Below, piece after piece: positions 1 to 8,657 of a stretch of DNA of 64,000 bases; position 1 is the first letter of the stretch, and the number at the start of each line of letters is the position of its first letter. The notes under the pieces are model-generated. The model saw only the letters and a list, made by a program, of their open reading frames with translations, did not search any database and was not told the DNA's origin. The position numbers and the translations under genes are program-made. The stretch covers positions 1 through 64,000 of the forward strand of contig JAEZTA010000002.1 of NCBI GenBank assembly GCA_023443765.1, written 5' to 3'. The stretch comes from Bacteroidota bacterium. GTDB lineage: Bacteria > Bacteroidota > Bacteroidia > Bacteroidales > Rikenellaceae.

Positions 1-1160
1 ACATCCCGCCCGGCAGCGGCAACGTCATCGCCCCGGTCGACTCGGTTCAGTTCCGCGACGACTTCATGCCCCGGCTGAAAGAGTATGCCGACAGCCTGAT
101 GCAGCATACGCCGGTCTATGGGCTCAACCTGGGCGACATGACCCACTCGGAATACTGGTTCCGCAACAAGACGGGCATGCCCGAATACCTGCGGCTGGCC
201 AAAGACACCCCATTCCTGATGTACCACGTCATCGGCAATCACGACCACTGCCACAAGTACGAGAACGATTACGAGGCCGAAGCCGAATACCGCAAATATT
301 TCGGCCCGACCTACTATTCGTTCAACCTCGGCAAGGTCCACTACGTCGTGCTCGACGACATGCTCTACCACGGCCGCAACAAGTACGACAAGATCATCGC
401 CCCCGAGCAGTTGGCATGGCTTTACAAGGACCTCCGGGCGCTCGATCCGGCGATTAAACAGCTCGTCGTGGCCTGCCACGTGCCTCTGGTGGCCAACAAC
501 GGCGCCTGGGACGACATCTGGTACAACCTCAAGGAGAAGGACGACCTGTTTATGTTATTGCAGGATTACGACGTGACCATTATGACGGGCGACTGGCACA
601 CCGAAGGTACGACGCGTATCAGCGACCGCATGGTGGAGTATGTCCATCCCGCCATTACGGGCAACTGGTGGTACCGGCAGGGCGTCTGCTGCAACGGCTA
701 TCCCGCAGCCTTCACCGAGTATGTCTTCCGGGGCGACCGCCTCGAAAGCCGTTCGCTCGTCGACTGGGCCAACGGCAACAGCAAGCAGCAGTTCCGGGTT
801 TACAACAAGGGCGTGACCTCGAACACAGGCATCGCAAGCGCCTCGGAACTCGACCCAGCGGGCGGCGCGCCGTCGGTGCTGGTCTTCTTCTGGGGCATCG
901 CTCCTAACTGGACGTTCGTCTGCCGCGAGAACGGCGAGCAGACCTATGGCCGCGGCCAGCTGGTCCAGCGTTACGACCTGCTGGCCCGCTCGCTGGTCGA
1001 GGAAGGCGTTGTTCCCTACGAGCGTTACACGTGGCTCAAGCAGAAGCCTGTGCGCCTCTACCTCTACACCCCGAAGGACCCTTCCGCCGAGATCGAGATC
1101 ATCGGCACGGACCACATCCGCAACCGCGATTTCCGGGTGGTCACGCGGATCGAAAAATAA
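1..1160 (+). CDS. Calcineurin-like metallophosphoesterase, 5' partial
   Basis: The reading frame is open to the window edge (first full codon at 3), so the start lies upstream; the in-frame ATG at 66 is internal. Visible metal-binding motifs are LGDMTHSE, VIGNHDHC and VACHVP. The usual GHxH motif appears as TGDWHTEGT. The part after about residue 220 is a beta-rich region like the C-terminal domain of the MetallophosN/MetallophosC family found in Bacteroidota PULs. Such enzymes hydrolyse phosphomono- or diesters with a dinuclear metal centre. The stop is 25 bp before the SusC start, so it probably shares that transcript. The substrate cannot be read from sequence; removal of phosphate from a glycan is inferred from context. 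Confidence 0.85.
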   Translation, partial: IPPGSGNVIAPVDSVQFRDDFMPRLKEYADSLMQHTPVYGLNLGDMTHSEYWFRNKTGMPEYLRLAKDTPFLMYHVIGNHDHCHKYENDYEAEAEYRKYFGPTYYSFNLGKVHYVVLDDMLYHGRNKYDKIIAPEQLAWLYKDLRALDPAIKQLVVACHVPLVANNGAWDDIWYNLKEKDDLFMLLQDYDVTIMTGDWHTEGTTRISDRMVEYVHPAITGNWWYRQGVCCNGYPAAFTEYVFRGDRLESRSLVDWANGNSKQQFRVYNKGVTSNTGIASASELDPAGGAPSVLVFFWGIAPNWTFVCRENGEQTYGRGQLVQRYDLLARSLVEEGVVPYERYTWLKQKPVRLYLYTPKDPSAEIEIIGTDHIRNRDFRVVTRIEK

Positions 1161-1185
1161 CCGAAGCACCCTAAATACTACCTAT

Positions 1186-4100
1186 ATGAGAAAATTCTAC
1201 AAAATGATCGGCGCGCTGCTTGTGCTGGTATCGGTCACCATCTCCTCGCTGACGGCCCAGACGGCCGCCGGCGTGAAGGGAACCGTGACCGACAGCGACA
1301 GCGGCAGGCCGCTTGCCGGCGTGAGCGTGAAGCTCTCCGGCTCGGCCACGGCAACCACGACCGACGCCCGGGGCGCCTATGCCATTCAGGCTTCCCCGGC
1401 CGGGGCCGTACTCGAATTCTCCCTGGAGGGGTACATTCCCCGGAAAGTCCCGGCCGAAGGCCGCACGCAGGTCGACGTTGCGCTGAAGCCCACGCCCCGC
1501 GAAACGGGCGTGGTGAAGGGCATCGTGACCGACAGCGACAGCGGCGCCCCGCTGGCCGGCGTGACCGTCGTGCTCTCGGGTTCGACGCGCGGGACCACGA
1601 CCGACGCCAAGGGCGCCTACACCCTCTCCGTGCAGTCCGCCGAGTCGGTCCTCGACTTCTCCTACCTGGGCTATGTCCCCCAGAAAATCCGGGCCGGTAA
1701 CCGCTCGCAGATCGACGTGATGTTGGTGGCCGACAACAAGGACATCGACGAAGTGGTCGTGATTGGTTACAGCGAGGTGAAGAAGACCGACCTCACGGGT
1801 TCGGTCACTAATGTTAAAATGGGCGACATCAAGGACATTCCGGTGGTCTCGGTCGATCAGGCTTTGCAGGGCCGCGTGGCGGGTGCCGACATCATGTCCA
1901 CCTCGGGCGACCCGACGGCCTCGACCTCGATCCGCATCCGCGGCACGCGGTCGATCACCGCGTCGAACGAACCGCTGATCGTCGTCGACGGCATCATCGA
2001 CGCCGTGCAGGACCTGAGCGACATCAACTCGGCCGACATCGAGTCGATCTCGGTGCTGAAGGACGCCTCGTCGACGGCCATTTACGGCGCCCGCGGTTCG
2101 AACGGTGTGATCATCGTCACCACGAAGAAGGGCAATCCCACGGTGAGCAAGCCGTGGATCACGCTCAAGGCCGACATGGGCTTCTCGCAGCTGCCCCGCA
2201 ACCTTGACGTGATGAACGCCACGGAGTTCGCCCTCTACCGCAACGATGTGACCTATTTCAACTGGCAGATGGGCAACCGTCCGGTCGGGGATTACACCTA
2301 CAACGACCCCTATTCGCTGGGCCGGGGAACCAACTGGATCGACGAGATCACCCGTACGGCTCCCTACCAGAACTACAACCTCTCGGTGTCGGGCCGTTCG
2401 AAGACGAGCAGCTACTTCGTGTCGCTGGGTTACAGCGACATCCAGGGTATCGTCGACGACAGCGGTTTTCAGCGTACGACAGCCCGTGTCAACGTGTCGC
2501 ACGACTTCGCCAAGTGGTTCACGGCGGGTGTCAACTCGTCGATTTCCTACCGCGACGAGGCCAACAACAAGGCCAACATCGGCGGTTCGTCGGTGTGGAA
2601 CGCCGCGACCTACCTTGCTCCCGTGCTGGGTCCGGAGGACACTTACAACCCCTTCTACGGCTCGGGGCAGACGATCAACAACCCGCGTTACACGATCAAC
2701 CTGAACGAGAACACGCTGGAGCGTTTTGCCTCGACCAACACGTTGTATGTCGACCTGAAACCCGTTGAGGGACTGAAGATCAGCAGCAAATTCACCTACT
2801 ATCTCTACCAGCGCCACGACTACCGTTTCTACCCGAGCACGCTGCCCGTCAGGAACGAAGGCGAGGGCGGCGAGGGTTATCGTGCGGAGTACGACACGCG
2901 CACGCTCTCGACCGAGAATACGGTGACTTACGCCTATACGGCCAAAACGGGCCACTATTTCGACGTGATGGGCGGTTTCACGGGCTCGAAGTCGCGCCTG
3001 AACGGGCTGGACCTGAGCGCCAAGGGCCTGATCGTCGACGACAACAAGTGGAACAACATGAACGGCATCTACGACAAGCAGAACTATACGAGCACCTCCT
3101 ACACCAACTACATTACGAAGATGTCGGTGCTGGCCCGTGTGAACTACAACTACAAGAAACGCTACTACCTGACCCTGACGGGGCGTTACGACGGTTCGTC
3201 GAACTTCGCCGCCAACCACAAGTGGGGATTCTTCCCCTCGGCGGCTGTCAAGTGGAATATTTCGAACGAATACTTCATGCGCCGCGTGCGCTGGATCGAG
3301 GAGTTGTCGCTGCGCGTGAGCGCCGGGCGCACGGGTAACGACGCCATCAAACCCTACCGCTCGATCGAGGCCTACACCTCGACTTCGGACGGTTACCTGC
3401 TGGGCGGCTCGCAGTCGACGGCGTTCTATCCGGTCCGCGTGGCGAGCAACAACCTGACGTGGGAGACCACCGACCTCTACAATGCCGCCATCGACGCTTC
3501 GCTGTTCAAAAAACGTCTGAATATCACCTTCGAAGGCTACATTTCGAAGACCCGCGACCTGCTGCTGTCGGTCCAGAAGGCCGCGCAGTCGGGTTTCCCG
3601 AGCCACTTCGAGAACATCGGCCGCACGTCGAATAAGGGCCTCGAACTGACCGTCGAGTCGCGCAACATCGTCAAGCGCAACTTCTCGTGGTCCACGTCGC
3701 TCACGCTGTCGCACAACAAGCAGCAGGTCGAGGACATCGGTTCGGAGGATTTCGTCAGCGCGATGAACAGCCCCGGCAACAGCCAGTACATGATGTACGG
3801 CTATGTCAAGAACCGGCCGCTCAACGCCCTGTGGGGTTTCAAGTACGGCGGCGTGTGGCACAACCAGGAGGAGATCGAACGCAACAAGGTGACCAACACC
3901 TATGTTTCGGCCACGACCTCCCTCAGCCCCGGCCTGCCGCGCTACATCGACACCAACAACGACGGTGCGCTGGACCAGAAGGACCTGGTCTACCTGGGCA
4001 ACGCCGACCCCACGATCTACGGCGGTTTGCAGAATACGTTCAACATCGGGCAGCTGAAGGTCGGCGTCTACTTCGCCTATTCGCTCGGCGGCAAGATCTA

Positions 4101-4497
4101 CAACTATTCGGAGCTCTACATGGCGGGTAGTTTCTCGTCCAACCAATACCGCTACATGGCCAATTCGTGGCATCCGGTGCGCAATCCGGACTCGGACCTG
4201 CCCCGCGCGGGCGGCGTACAGGTGCATGTCCCGAGCGATTTGCAGGTGCACGACGCTTCGTACCTGCGCCTGAAAAACGTCTCGGTGGCCTACACGTTCG
4301 ACCTGCGCAAGCGGGTGAAGTGGCTGCGCGACATCACGCTGAGCGTCAGCGGCGAGAACCTCTACCTGTGGTCGAAGTACAACGGTTTCGACCCCGACGT
4401 TTCGACTTCGAGCGAAAGCTCGACGCTGCGGCGCGTCGACATGGGCGCCTATCCGCGGGCCCGCACGGTGATTTTCAGTGTTCAAATCCGCTACTAA
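1186..4497 (+). CDS. SusC/RagA-type TonB-dependent outer-membrane transporter with duplicated N-terminal domain
   Basis: 1103 aa from ATG 1186, which begins MRKFYKMIGALLVLVS, a signal peptide ending in SLTAQ. Longer in-frame starts run into the preceding gene. Two consecutive carboxypeptidase-D regulatory-like domains (about residues 29-105 and 108-185) both begin VKGxVTDSDSGxPLAGV. A linker with EVVVIGY, a plug with LQGRVAGADI and IRIRGTRS, and a 22-strand barrel to the C-terminal aromatic follow. SusC proteins import oligosaccharides across the outer membrane using TonB energy, with SusD as lid. The SusD gene follows after 6 bp. One such N-terminal domain is usual; two near-identical copies suggest recent duplication. 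Confidence 0.95.
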   Translation: MRKFYKMIGALLVLVSVTISSLTAQTAAGVKGTVTDSDSGRPLAGVSVKLSGSATATTTDARGAYAIQASPAGAVLEFSLEGYIPRKVPAEGRTQVDVALKPTPRETGVVKGIVTDSDSGAPLAGVTVVLSGSTRGTTTDAKGAYTLSVQSAESVLDFSYLGYVPQKIRAGNRSQIDVMLVADNKDIDEVVVIGYSEVKKTDLTGSVTNVKMGDIKDIPVVSVDQALQGRVAGADIMSTSGDPTASTSIRIRGTRSITASNEPLIVVDGIIDAVQDLSDINSADIESISVLKDASSTAIYGARGSNGVIIVTTKKGNPTVSKPWITLKADMGFSQLPRNLDVMNATEFALYRNDVTYFNWQMGNRPVGDYTYNDPYSLGRGTNWIDEITRTAPYQNYNLSVSGRSKTSSYFVSLGYSDIQGIVDDSGFQRTTARVNVSHDFAKWFTAGVNSSISYRDEANNKANIGGSSVWNAATYLAPVLGPEDTYNPFYGSGQTINNPRYTINLNENTLERFASTNTLYVDLKPVEGLKISSKFTYYLYQRHDYRFYPSTLPVRNEGEGGEGYRAEYDTRTLSTENTVTYAYTAKTGHYFDVMGGFTGSKSRLNGLDLSAKGLIVDDNKWNNMNGIYDKQNYTSTSYTNYITKMSVLARVNYNYKKRYYLTLTGRYDGSSNFAANHKWGFFPSAAVKWNISNEYFMRRVRWIEELSLRVSAGRTGNDAIKPYRSIEAYTSTSDGYLLGGSQSTAFYPVRVASNNLTWETTDLYNAAIDASLFKKRLNITFEGYISKTRDLLLSVQKAAQSGFPSHFENIGRTSNKGLELTVESRNIVKRNFSWSTSLTLSHNKQQVEDIGSEDFVSAMNSPGNSQYMMYGYVKNRPLNALWGFKYGGVWHNQEEIERNKVTNTYVSATTSLSPGLPRYIDTNNDGALDQKDLVYLGNADPTIYGGLQNTFNIGQLKVGVYFAYSLGGKIYNYSELYMAGSFSSNQYRYMANSWHPVRNPDSDLPRAGGVQVHVPSDLQVHDASYLRLKNVSVAYTFDLRKRVKWLRDITLSVSGENLYLWSKYNGFDPDVSTSSESSTLRRVDMGAYPRARTVIFSVQIRY

Positions 4498-4503
4498 TCA
4501 AAA

Positions 4504-6015
4504 ATGACTACGACTATGAAATCCATAAAATCAGTTTTGCTGGCGGTGGCGGTGGCGCTCACGGGTGCCTGCTCGCTTCAGGAAACGCCCGAGTTCTTCG
4601 TCAACCGGAGCAATTTCTACCGCAACAAGTCGGAGTGCATCGCCGGTCTGAACAGCTGCTACATTCCGCTCAAGACGATCTATAACTTCAACTTCGGGGT
4701 GATGACCGAGGGCGTCACCGACCTGCTGTTCCACAATTCGCCAACGGTCTACGATTCACGCCTCGAAATCTCGCCCGCGCTGCCCGGCTACGGGGCCACG
4801 GTGTGGACCCAGGGCTATAAGGCCGTGATGTACTGCAACGCCGCCATCGAGGGCATCAAAAACGCCACGGTGAGCGAGGCGGATCGCAGTAAGCTGCTGG
4901 CCGAGGGCGTGATCCTGCGGGCGATGTACTACTACCTGCTCACGTCGGTCTTCGGCGACGTGCCTTTCTACACGATCGACGTCAGCACCGAGGAGCTGCT
5001 CAACCAGACGGCCCGGCTGCCGCGCATGTCGGCCGTCGAGACCCGCAACTACCTGATCAAAGAGTTGATGGAGAAGGTTCCCGACCTGGACCAGGTGCGG
5101 TCGTCGGAGATTGCCGACAACCGCATGGGCGCCGCCGTGGGGTGGATGCTCGCCGCCAAGATGGCGATGTGGAACAAGCAGTGGGACACGGCGCTCGAAG
5201 CGCTCGCGGAACTGGAGAAGATTTACGGCACACTCGACCAGTACCCGCTCTCCGACGTTCCGTTCCGGATGAAGAACACGCCCGAGTCGATCCTCGAAAT
5301 CCAGCACTCCTACACTTCGGGCGGCCTGATCTACACCTCGAACTACGCCTGCATCTGCATGCCCAACCAGACCACCGCGGAGTCGGGAACCGACGTGTTC
5401 GACGGTGTGAAGATCGAGGAACTGGGCGACGACGCCAACGTGTGGCCCGGCATGCGGCCCAACCTGGTTTTCAGCGCCGGTTTGCAGACCCGCACGGGCG
5501 GCGACCGCCGCGTGGAGATGAACCTCGCGTGGGAGTACGACGGGCAGGAGTTCAAGAGCGTCGGGACGCGTCCGTGGCTCGGCCCGAAATTCTGGTGCCC
5601 CGGCATGCGAGACAGCTACGACTCGAACAACTACAAGGTTTTCCGCTATGCCGACGCCGTGCTGATGATGGCCGAGTGCTGGTGTATGAAGGAGAACCTG
5701 GAACAGACGAAATCGTACCTCAATCAGGTGAAAAACCGGGCCGGCATCGCCGAATTCTCGGTCTTCAAGAGTTGGGAGCGGATGCTCGAAGAGATTCAGA
5801 ACGAGCGCGCCCGCGAACTGATCGGCGAGTTCCAGCGCAAATTCGACCTCGTGCGGTGGGGTATCTGGTATACGAAGACCCTCGAATCGGCCGACTACGA
5901 GACGGTGCGCAACGCCATCCTGCCCTGTCACGAGTATTACCCGATCCCCGACACGCAGGTGGTCTACTCGGGCTATGCGCTCGACAACAAGGAGTATGAG
6001 AAATACGGACTTTAA
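4504..6015 (+). CDS. SusD/RagB family surface glycan-binding lipoprotein
   Basis: 503 aa from ATG 4504; ATG 4516 (MKSIKSVLLAVAV) is an equally good start. The signal peptide ends in the lipobox LTGAC. The helical TPR-like fold of SusD is indicated by AVMYCNAAIEGIKNA, an early RAMYYYLLTSVFGDVP segment and the C-terminal YKVFRYADAVLMMAE...NERARELIGEFQRKFDLVRWG, typical of the family. It forms the lid over the SusC pore encoded 6 bp upstream and captures glycan at the cell surface. The ligand is unknown. Confidence 0.95.
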   Translation: MTTTMKSIKSVLLAVAVALTGACSLQETPEFFVNRSNFYRNKSECIAGLNSCYIPLKTIYNFNFGVMTEGVTDLLFHNSPTVYDSRLEISPALPGYGATVWTQGYKAVMYCNAAIEGIKNATVSEADRSKLLAEGVILRAMYYYLLTSVFGDVPFYTIDVSTEELLNQTARLPRMSAVETRNYLIKELMEKVPDLDQVRSSEIADNRMGAAVGWMLAAKMAMWNKQWDTALEALAELEKIYGTLDQYPLSDVPFRMKNTPESILEIQHSYTSGGLIYTSNYACICMPNQTTAESGTDVFDGVKIEELGDDANVWPGMRPNLVFSAGLQTRTGGDRRVEMNLAWEYDGQEFKSVGTRPWLGPKFWCPGMRDSYDSNNYKVFRYADAVLMMAECWCMKENLEQTKSYLNQVKNRAGIAEFSVFKSWERMLEEIQNERARELIGEFQRKFDLVRWGIWYTKTLESADYETVRNAILPCHEYYPIPDTQVVYSGYALDNKEYEKYGL

Positions 6016-6032
6016 CCTAAAAACGGAACATT

Positions 6033-7055
6033 ATGAGATTCAGTTATAAAGGCTTTGTATTGCTCGCGGCGCTCTGTGGGGTGCTGGGCGGGTGCAACGA
6101 GCCGTTCGAACCGACGATCCGGCTGGCCGTGGACAACAATCTGGTCAACCTGCCGGCGACGGAGGGCGTGACCCGCGTGATGGTCTATTCGACCGGGAAG
6201 TGGGCGCTCTCCGTGGATTCGGAGTCCGGCGCATGGGCGCGTATCGACCGCGATTCGGGCCGTGAAAACGGCGATTTCGTTTTCGAATACGACACCAACG
6301 GCGGTTTGTCGCGCAAGGCGACCATCCGCATCAGTTCCGGGGACCGCCTCTGCGAAGTGGTGATGTCCCAGGCAGCGGGAATTACCGACCCGACGCTGAC
6401 CGTTACGCCCGGGAGCGTCGCGCTGCTGGGCGAAGGGTGTCCCGTGGCGATGACCCTTTCGAGCAACCTCGGACCCGACCTGGAGCGTGTGCAGCACGAA
6501 GTCTCCTACGGCGAGGACAGCGGCGAAGGGTGGATCGGCGATGTGACGCTCGACGACGAGTCGCTGCGTTTCGCAGTGGCGGACAACACGACCGGGGCGA
6601 TGCGTTTCGCCACGGTGACCCTCTGGGTTACGGACGGCAACGATGCCCGCTACGAGACCCGCGCTACCGTTACGCAGAGCGCCGAGGCGCTGGCCCTGAC
6701 GATGACACCCGCCGAAGAGACCCACGCGGCGGCGGCCTACGGCGAAACCTTCAAACAGGCTTTCGAGTGCAACATCCCGGCGGTTTACGGCGACCTGACG
6801 CTTGTCTGCGACTACCTGACGGGCGCTGAAGGCTGGCTGACGAACTATCGGATCGACCGCGAGGCAGGGCTGGTGAGCGTGAAAATCCCGGCCAATCCCG
6901 CGGCGCCCCGTTCGGCGCGCTTCGCTCTGCGTTACGACAACGGACGCGGCCGGACCATCACCACCGACTACGTCAACCTGACGCAGGCGAAGTGCGACAT
7001 CGGCGGGGTGGAAGGCGACCAGATGGAGGGCGAGAAGGACGACAACGAATGGTAA
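6033..7055 (+). CDS. BACON-domain surface lipoprotein
   Basis: 340 aa. Signal peptide with lipobox VLGGC (Cys21). Residues about 30-110 fit a BACON domain: a TGKWALSVDSESG strand, WARID, a DTNGG turn and a closing VVMSQAAG. A second BACON-like module follows (about 115-215, closing ATVTQSAEA) and probably a third (about 220-325, closing VNLTQAK). BACON modules occur in Bacteroidota surface proteins and may bind carbohydrate or mucin or act as spacers. Its place directly after SusD, where SusE/F-like proteins normally sit, suggests a surface glycan-binding protein. No catalytic residues are seen. Confidence 0.8.
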   Translation: MRFSYKGFVLLAALCGVLGGCNEPFEPTIRLAVDNNLVNLPATEGVTRVMVYSTGKWALSVDSESGAWARIDRDSGRENGDFVFEYDTNGGLSRKATIRISSGDRLCEVVMSQAAGITDPTLTVTPGSVALLGEGCPVAMTLSSNLGPDLERVQHEVSYGEDSGEGWIGDVTLDDESLRFAVADNTTGAMRFATVTLWVTDGNDARYETRATVTQSAEALALTMTPAEETHAAAAYGETFKQAFECNIPAVYGDLTLVCDYLTGAEGWLTNYRIDREAGLVSVKIPANPAAPRSARFALRYDNGRGRTITTDYVNLTQAKCDIGGVEGDQMEGEKDDNEW

Positions 7056-7075
7056 CCGACTAAACAGACGCGAAA

Positions 7076-8632
7076 ATGAAAAAGATACAGAACCTATTGA
7101 TAGTTTGCGGCCTCGTGCTGGCGGGGTGTTCCGAAACGCCCGTCGATACCGACGGCCTGCCCCAGCCCGCTCCGGTGAAACGTGTTTCGCTGCGGATCGC
7201 CGCGGGAACCGACACGCGCGCCGAACTGGGCGAAGACCTGCGGGTGAAGTTCCAGCCGGGCGACATGATCGACATCAACGGCGAGCCTTACGAGGTCTTC
7301 CTGCTCGACGACGGCTCGGCCGCCGTGCCCGGGGTCGTCGAGGCCCAGCGCTACGAGGCGGTGTTCCCGTCGGCCTGTAACTTCCTCCAGCAGACGAAGG
7401 AAGCTGCGAATTTCAAACTGCCGCTGGCGCAGTTCTATGCCGGTCCCGGTACGTTCGGGCGCAATGCGATGCCGATGTACGGCGAGGCGACGGGCATCGA
7501 CGAGGACAAAGGCTATGTGAACGTCACGCTGCACAACATGTGCGGGGTGCTGAAACTGACGCTCAAAGGGTCGGCGACGATCAACACGATCCTCGTCGAG
7601 GACAAATCGGGCGCTCCGATCTCGGGCTATGCCACGCTCGAAACCGACAGCGAGGGAAACAAAATCCTCGTGCCGGGCACGGCGAGTTCCGCGCGGGCCT
7701 ACCACCTGGTGCTCAACTGCGGCGGTTCGGGACAGGGCGTCGCGCTGAGTGAAGCCGGAACCGACTTTTATGTGGTGATGCCCGCCCGTGCCTATGCCGC
7801 GGGGCTGAAAATCCGCATCACCGACCGTTCGCACCGGGCGATGACCCTCGATTCGCCGACTCCGCGCACAATCAAACGCAACGTTGTGACCGAGACCCCT
7901 GCAATCACCTATGCGCCCGATGCCAACCTGGTGTTCGCGGAGTATTTCGACGCCTGCACGTGGGGCGGGAATTACGTCGGCAACACGAAAGGTTATTCGC
8001 CCTCGCAGACCGAGGCCCAACAGAGCGGCGGCAGTCTGGCCGGAACGACCGCTGCGGGATCGGCGACGGGGCTTGAGGAGGCTCCCTTCTACGTGATGGA
8101 GAATGCCGCGGGAACGGCCGACTACTCCAATTCGTGGAACATCGTTCCCCCTTCGGCGGTCAACAACGTGACGGCGGACTACATCCGCAACCGCAACCTC
8201 TACGACTGGACCTACCTCTACCGCTGCGCCGAGTTTCAGGGCTGCCTGCGCGTCGGGTCGCCGACGCTGGGCCGCGGCAAGATCCACACGCCGAAACTCG
8301 CGAACATCCCCGCCGGCAATACGCGCAAGGCGCAGATCATCTTCCGCCTCTGCTACGTCAAGGGCGCGAATATGACCGACCGCTTCCAGAGCTGGATCGA
8401 CAAGGGAACCTACGAAGAGGTTTACATCGACGGAGCGAAGATGGCCTTCACGCCCGCCACGTCGGCCTACATCCCCAACTCCACGATCGGGACCGACGGC
8501 TGGGCCGAGGTGAAACTGATCGCCGGCGGCGTATCGAAAGATACCTCGTTCAACTTCTTCGAGGAGAAAGGCACGGCGGCCCCGACGAGCTACTATTTCG
8601 TCGACGACATCGAGGTCCGCCTGCTGGATTAA
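7076..8632 (+). CDS. Fimbrillin-like surface lipoprotein
   Basis: 518 aa. Lipobox VLAGC (Cys18). The N-terminal half resembles the fimbrillin-like (Mfa-type) family: SLRIAAGTDTRAELG, FQPGDMIDINGEPYEVF, then VTLHNMCGVLKLTLKG and a FYVVMPAR strand. The C-terminal half (from about residue 280, LVFAEYFDACTWGGNY) looks like a separate beta-sandwich and ends YYFVDDIEVRLLD, as in carbohydrate-binding-like modules. It lies between the BACON and DUF5689-like lipoproteins in the same operon, so a surface glycan-binding role is more likely than a pilus subunit. Function is inferred from fold resemblance and context only. Confidence 0.65.
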   Translation: MKKIQNLLIVCGLVLAGCSETPVDTDGLPQPAPVKRVSLRIAAGTDTRAELGEDLRVKFQPGDMIDINGEPYEVFLLDDGSAAVPGVVEAQRYEAVFPSACNFLQQTKEAANFKLPLAQFYAGPGTFGRNAMPMYGEATGIDEDKGYVNVTLHNMCGVLKLTLKGSATINTILVEDKSGAPISGYATLETDSEGNKILVPGTASSARAYHLVLNCGGSGQGVALSEAGTDFYVVMPARAYAAGLKIRITDRSHRAMTLDSPTPRTIKRNVVTETPAITYAPDANLVFAEYFDACTWGGNYVGNTKGYSPSQTEAQQSGGSLAGTTAAGSATGLEEAPFYVMENAAGTADYSNSWNIVPPSAVNNVTADYIRNRNLYDWTYLYRCAEFQGCLRVGSPTLGRGKIHTPKLANIPAGNTRKAQIIFRLCYVKGANMTDRFQSWIDKGTYEEVYIDGAKMAFTPATSAYIPNSTIGTDGWAEVKLIAGGVSKDTSFNFFEEKGTAAPTSYYFVDDIEVRLLD

Positions 8633-8657
8633 CCCACCCTTTCAAAACCAAGACAAA

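Noticed and set aside
1273..1740. Repeat array or CRISPR near the SusC start
   Set aside because: Only two copies, both in frame and encoding the same protein domain; it is a domain duplication.
1171..4485. 1104-codon minus-strand open frame opposite the first SusC
   Set aside because: It mirrors the SusC gene, its product is Arg/Val/His-rich with no domain, and the plus-strand protein is clearly real. High GC makes such long antisense frames.
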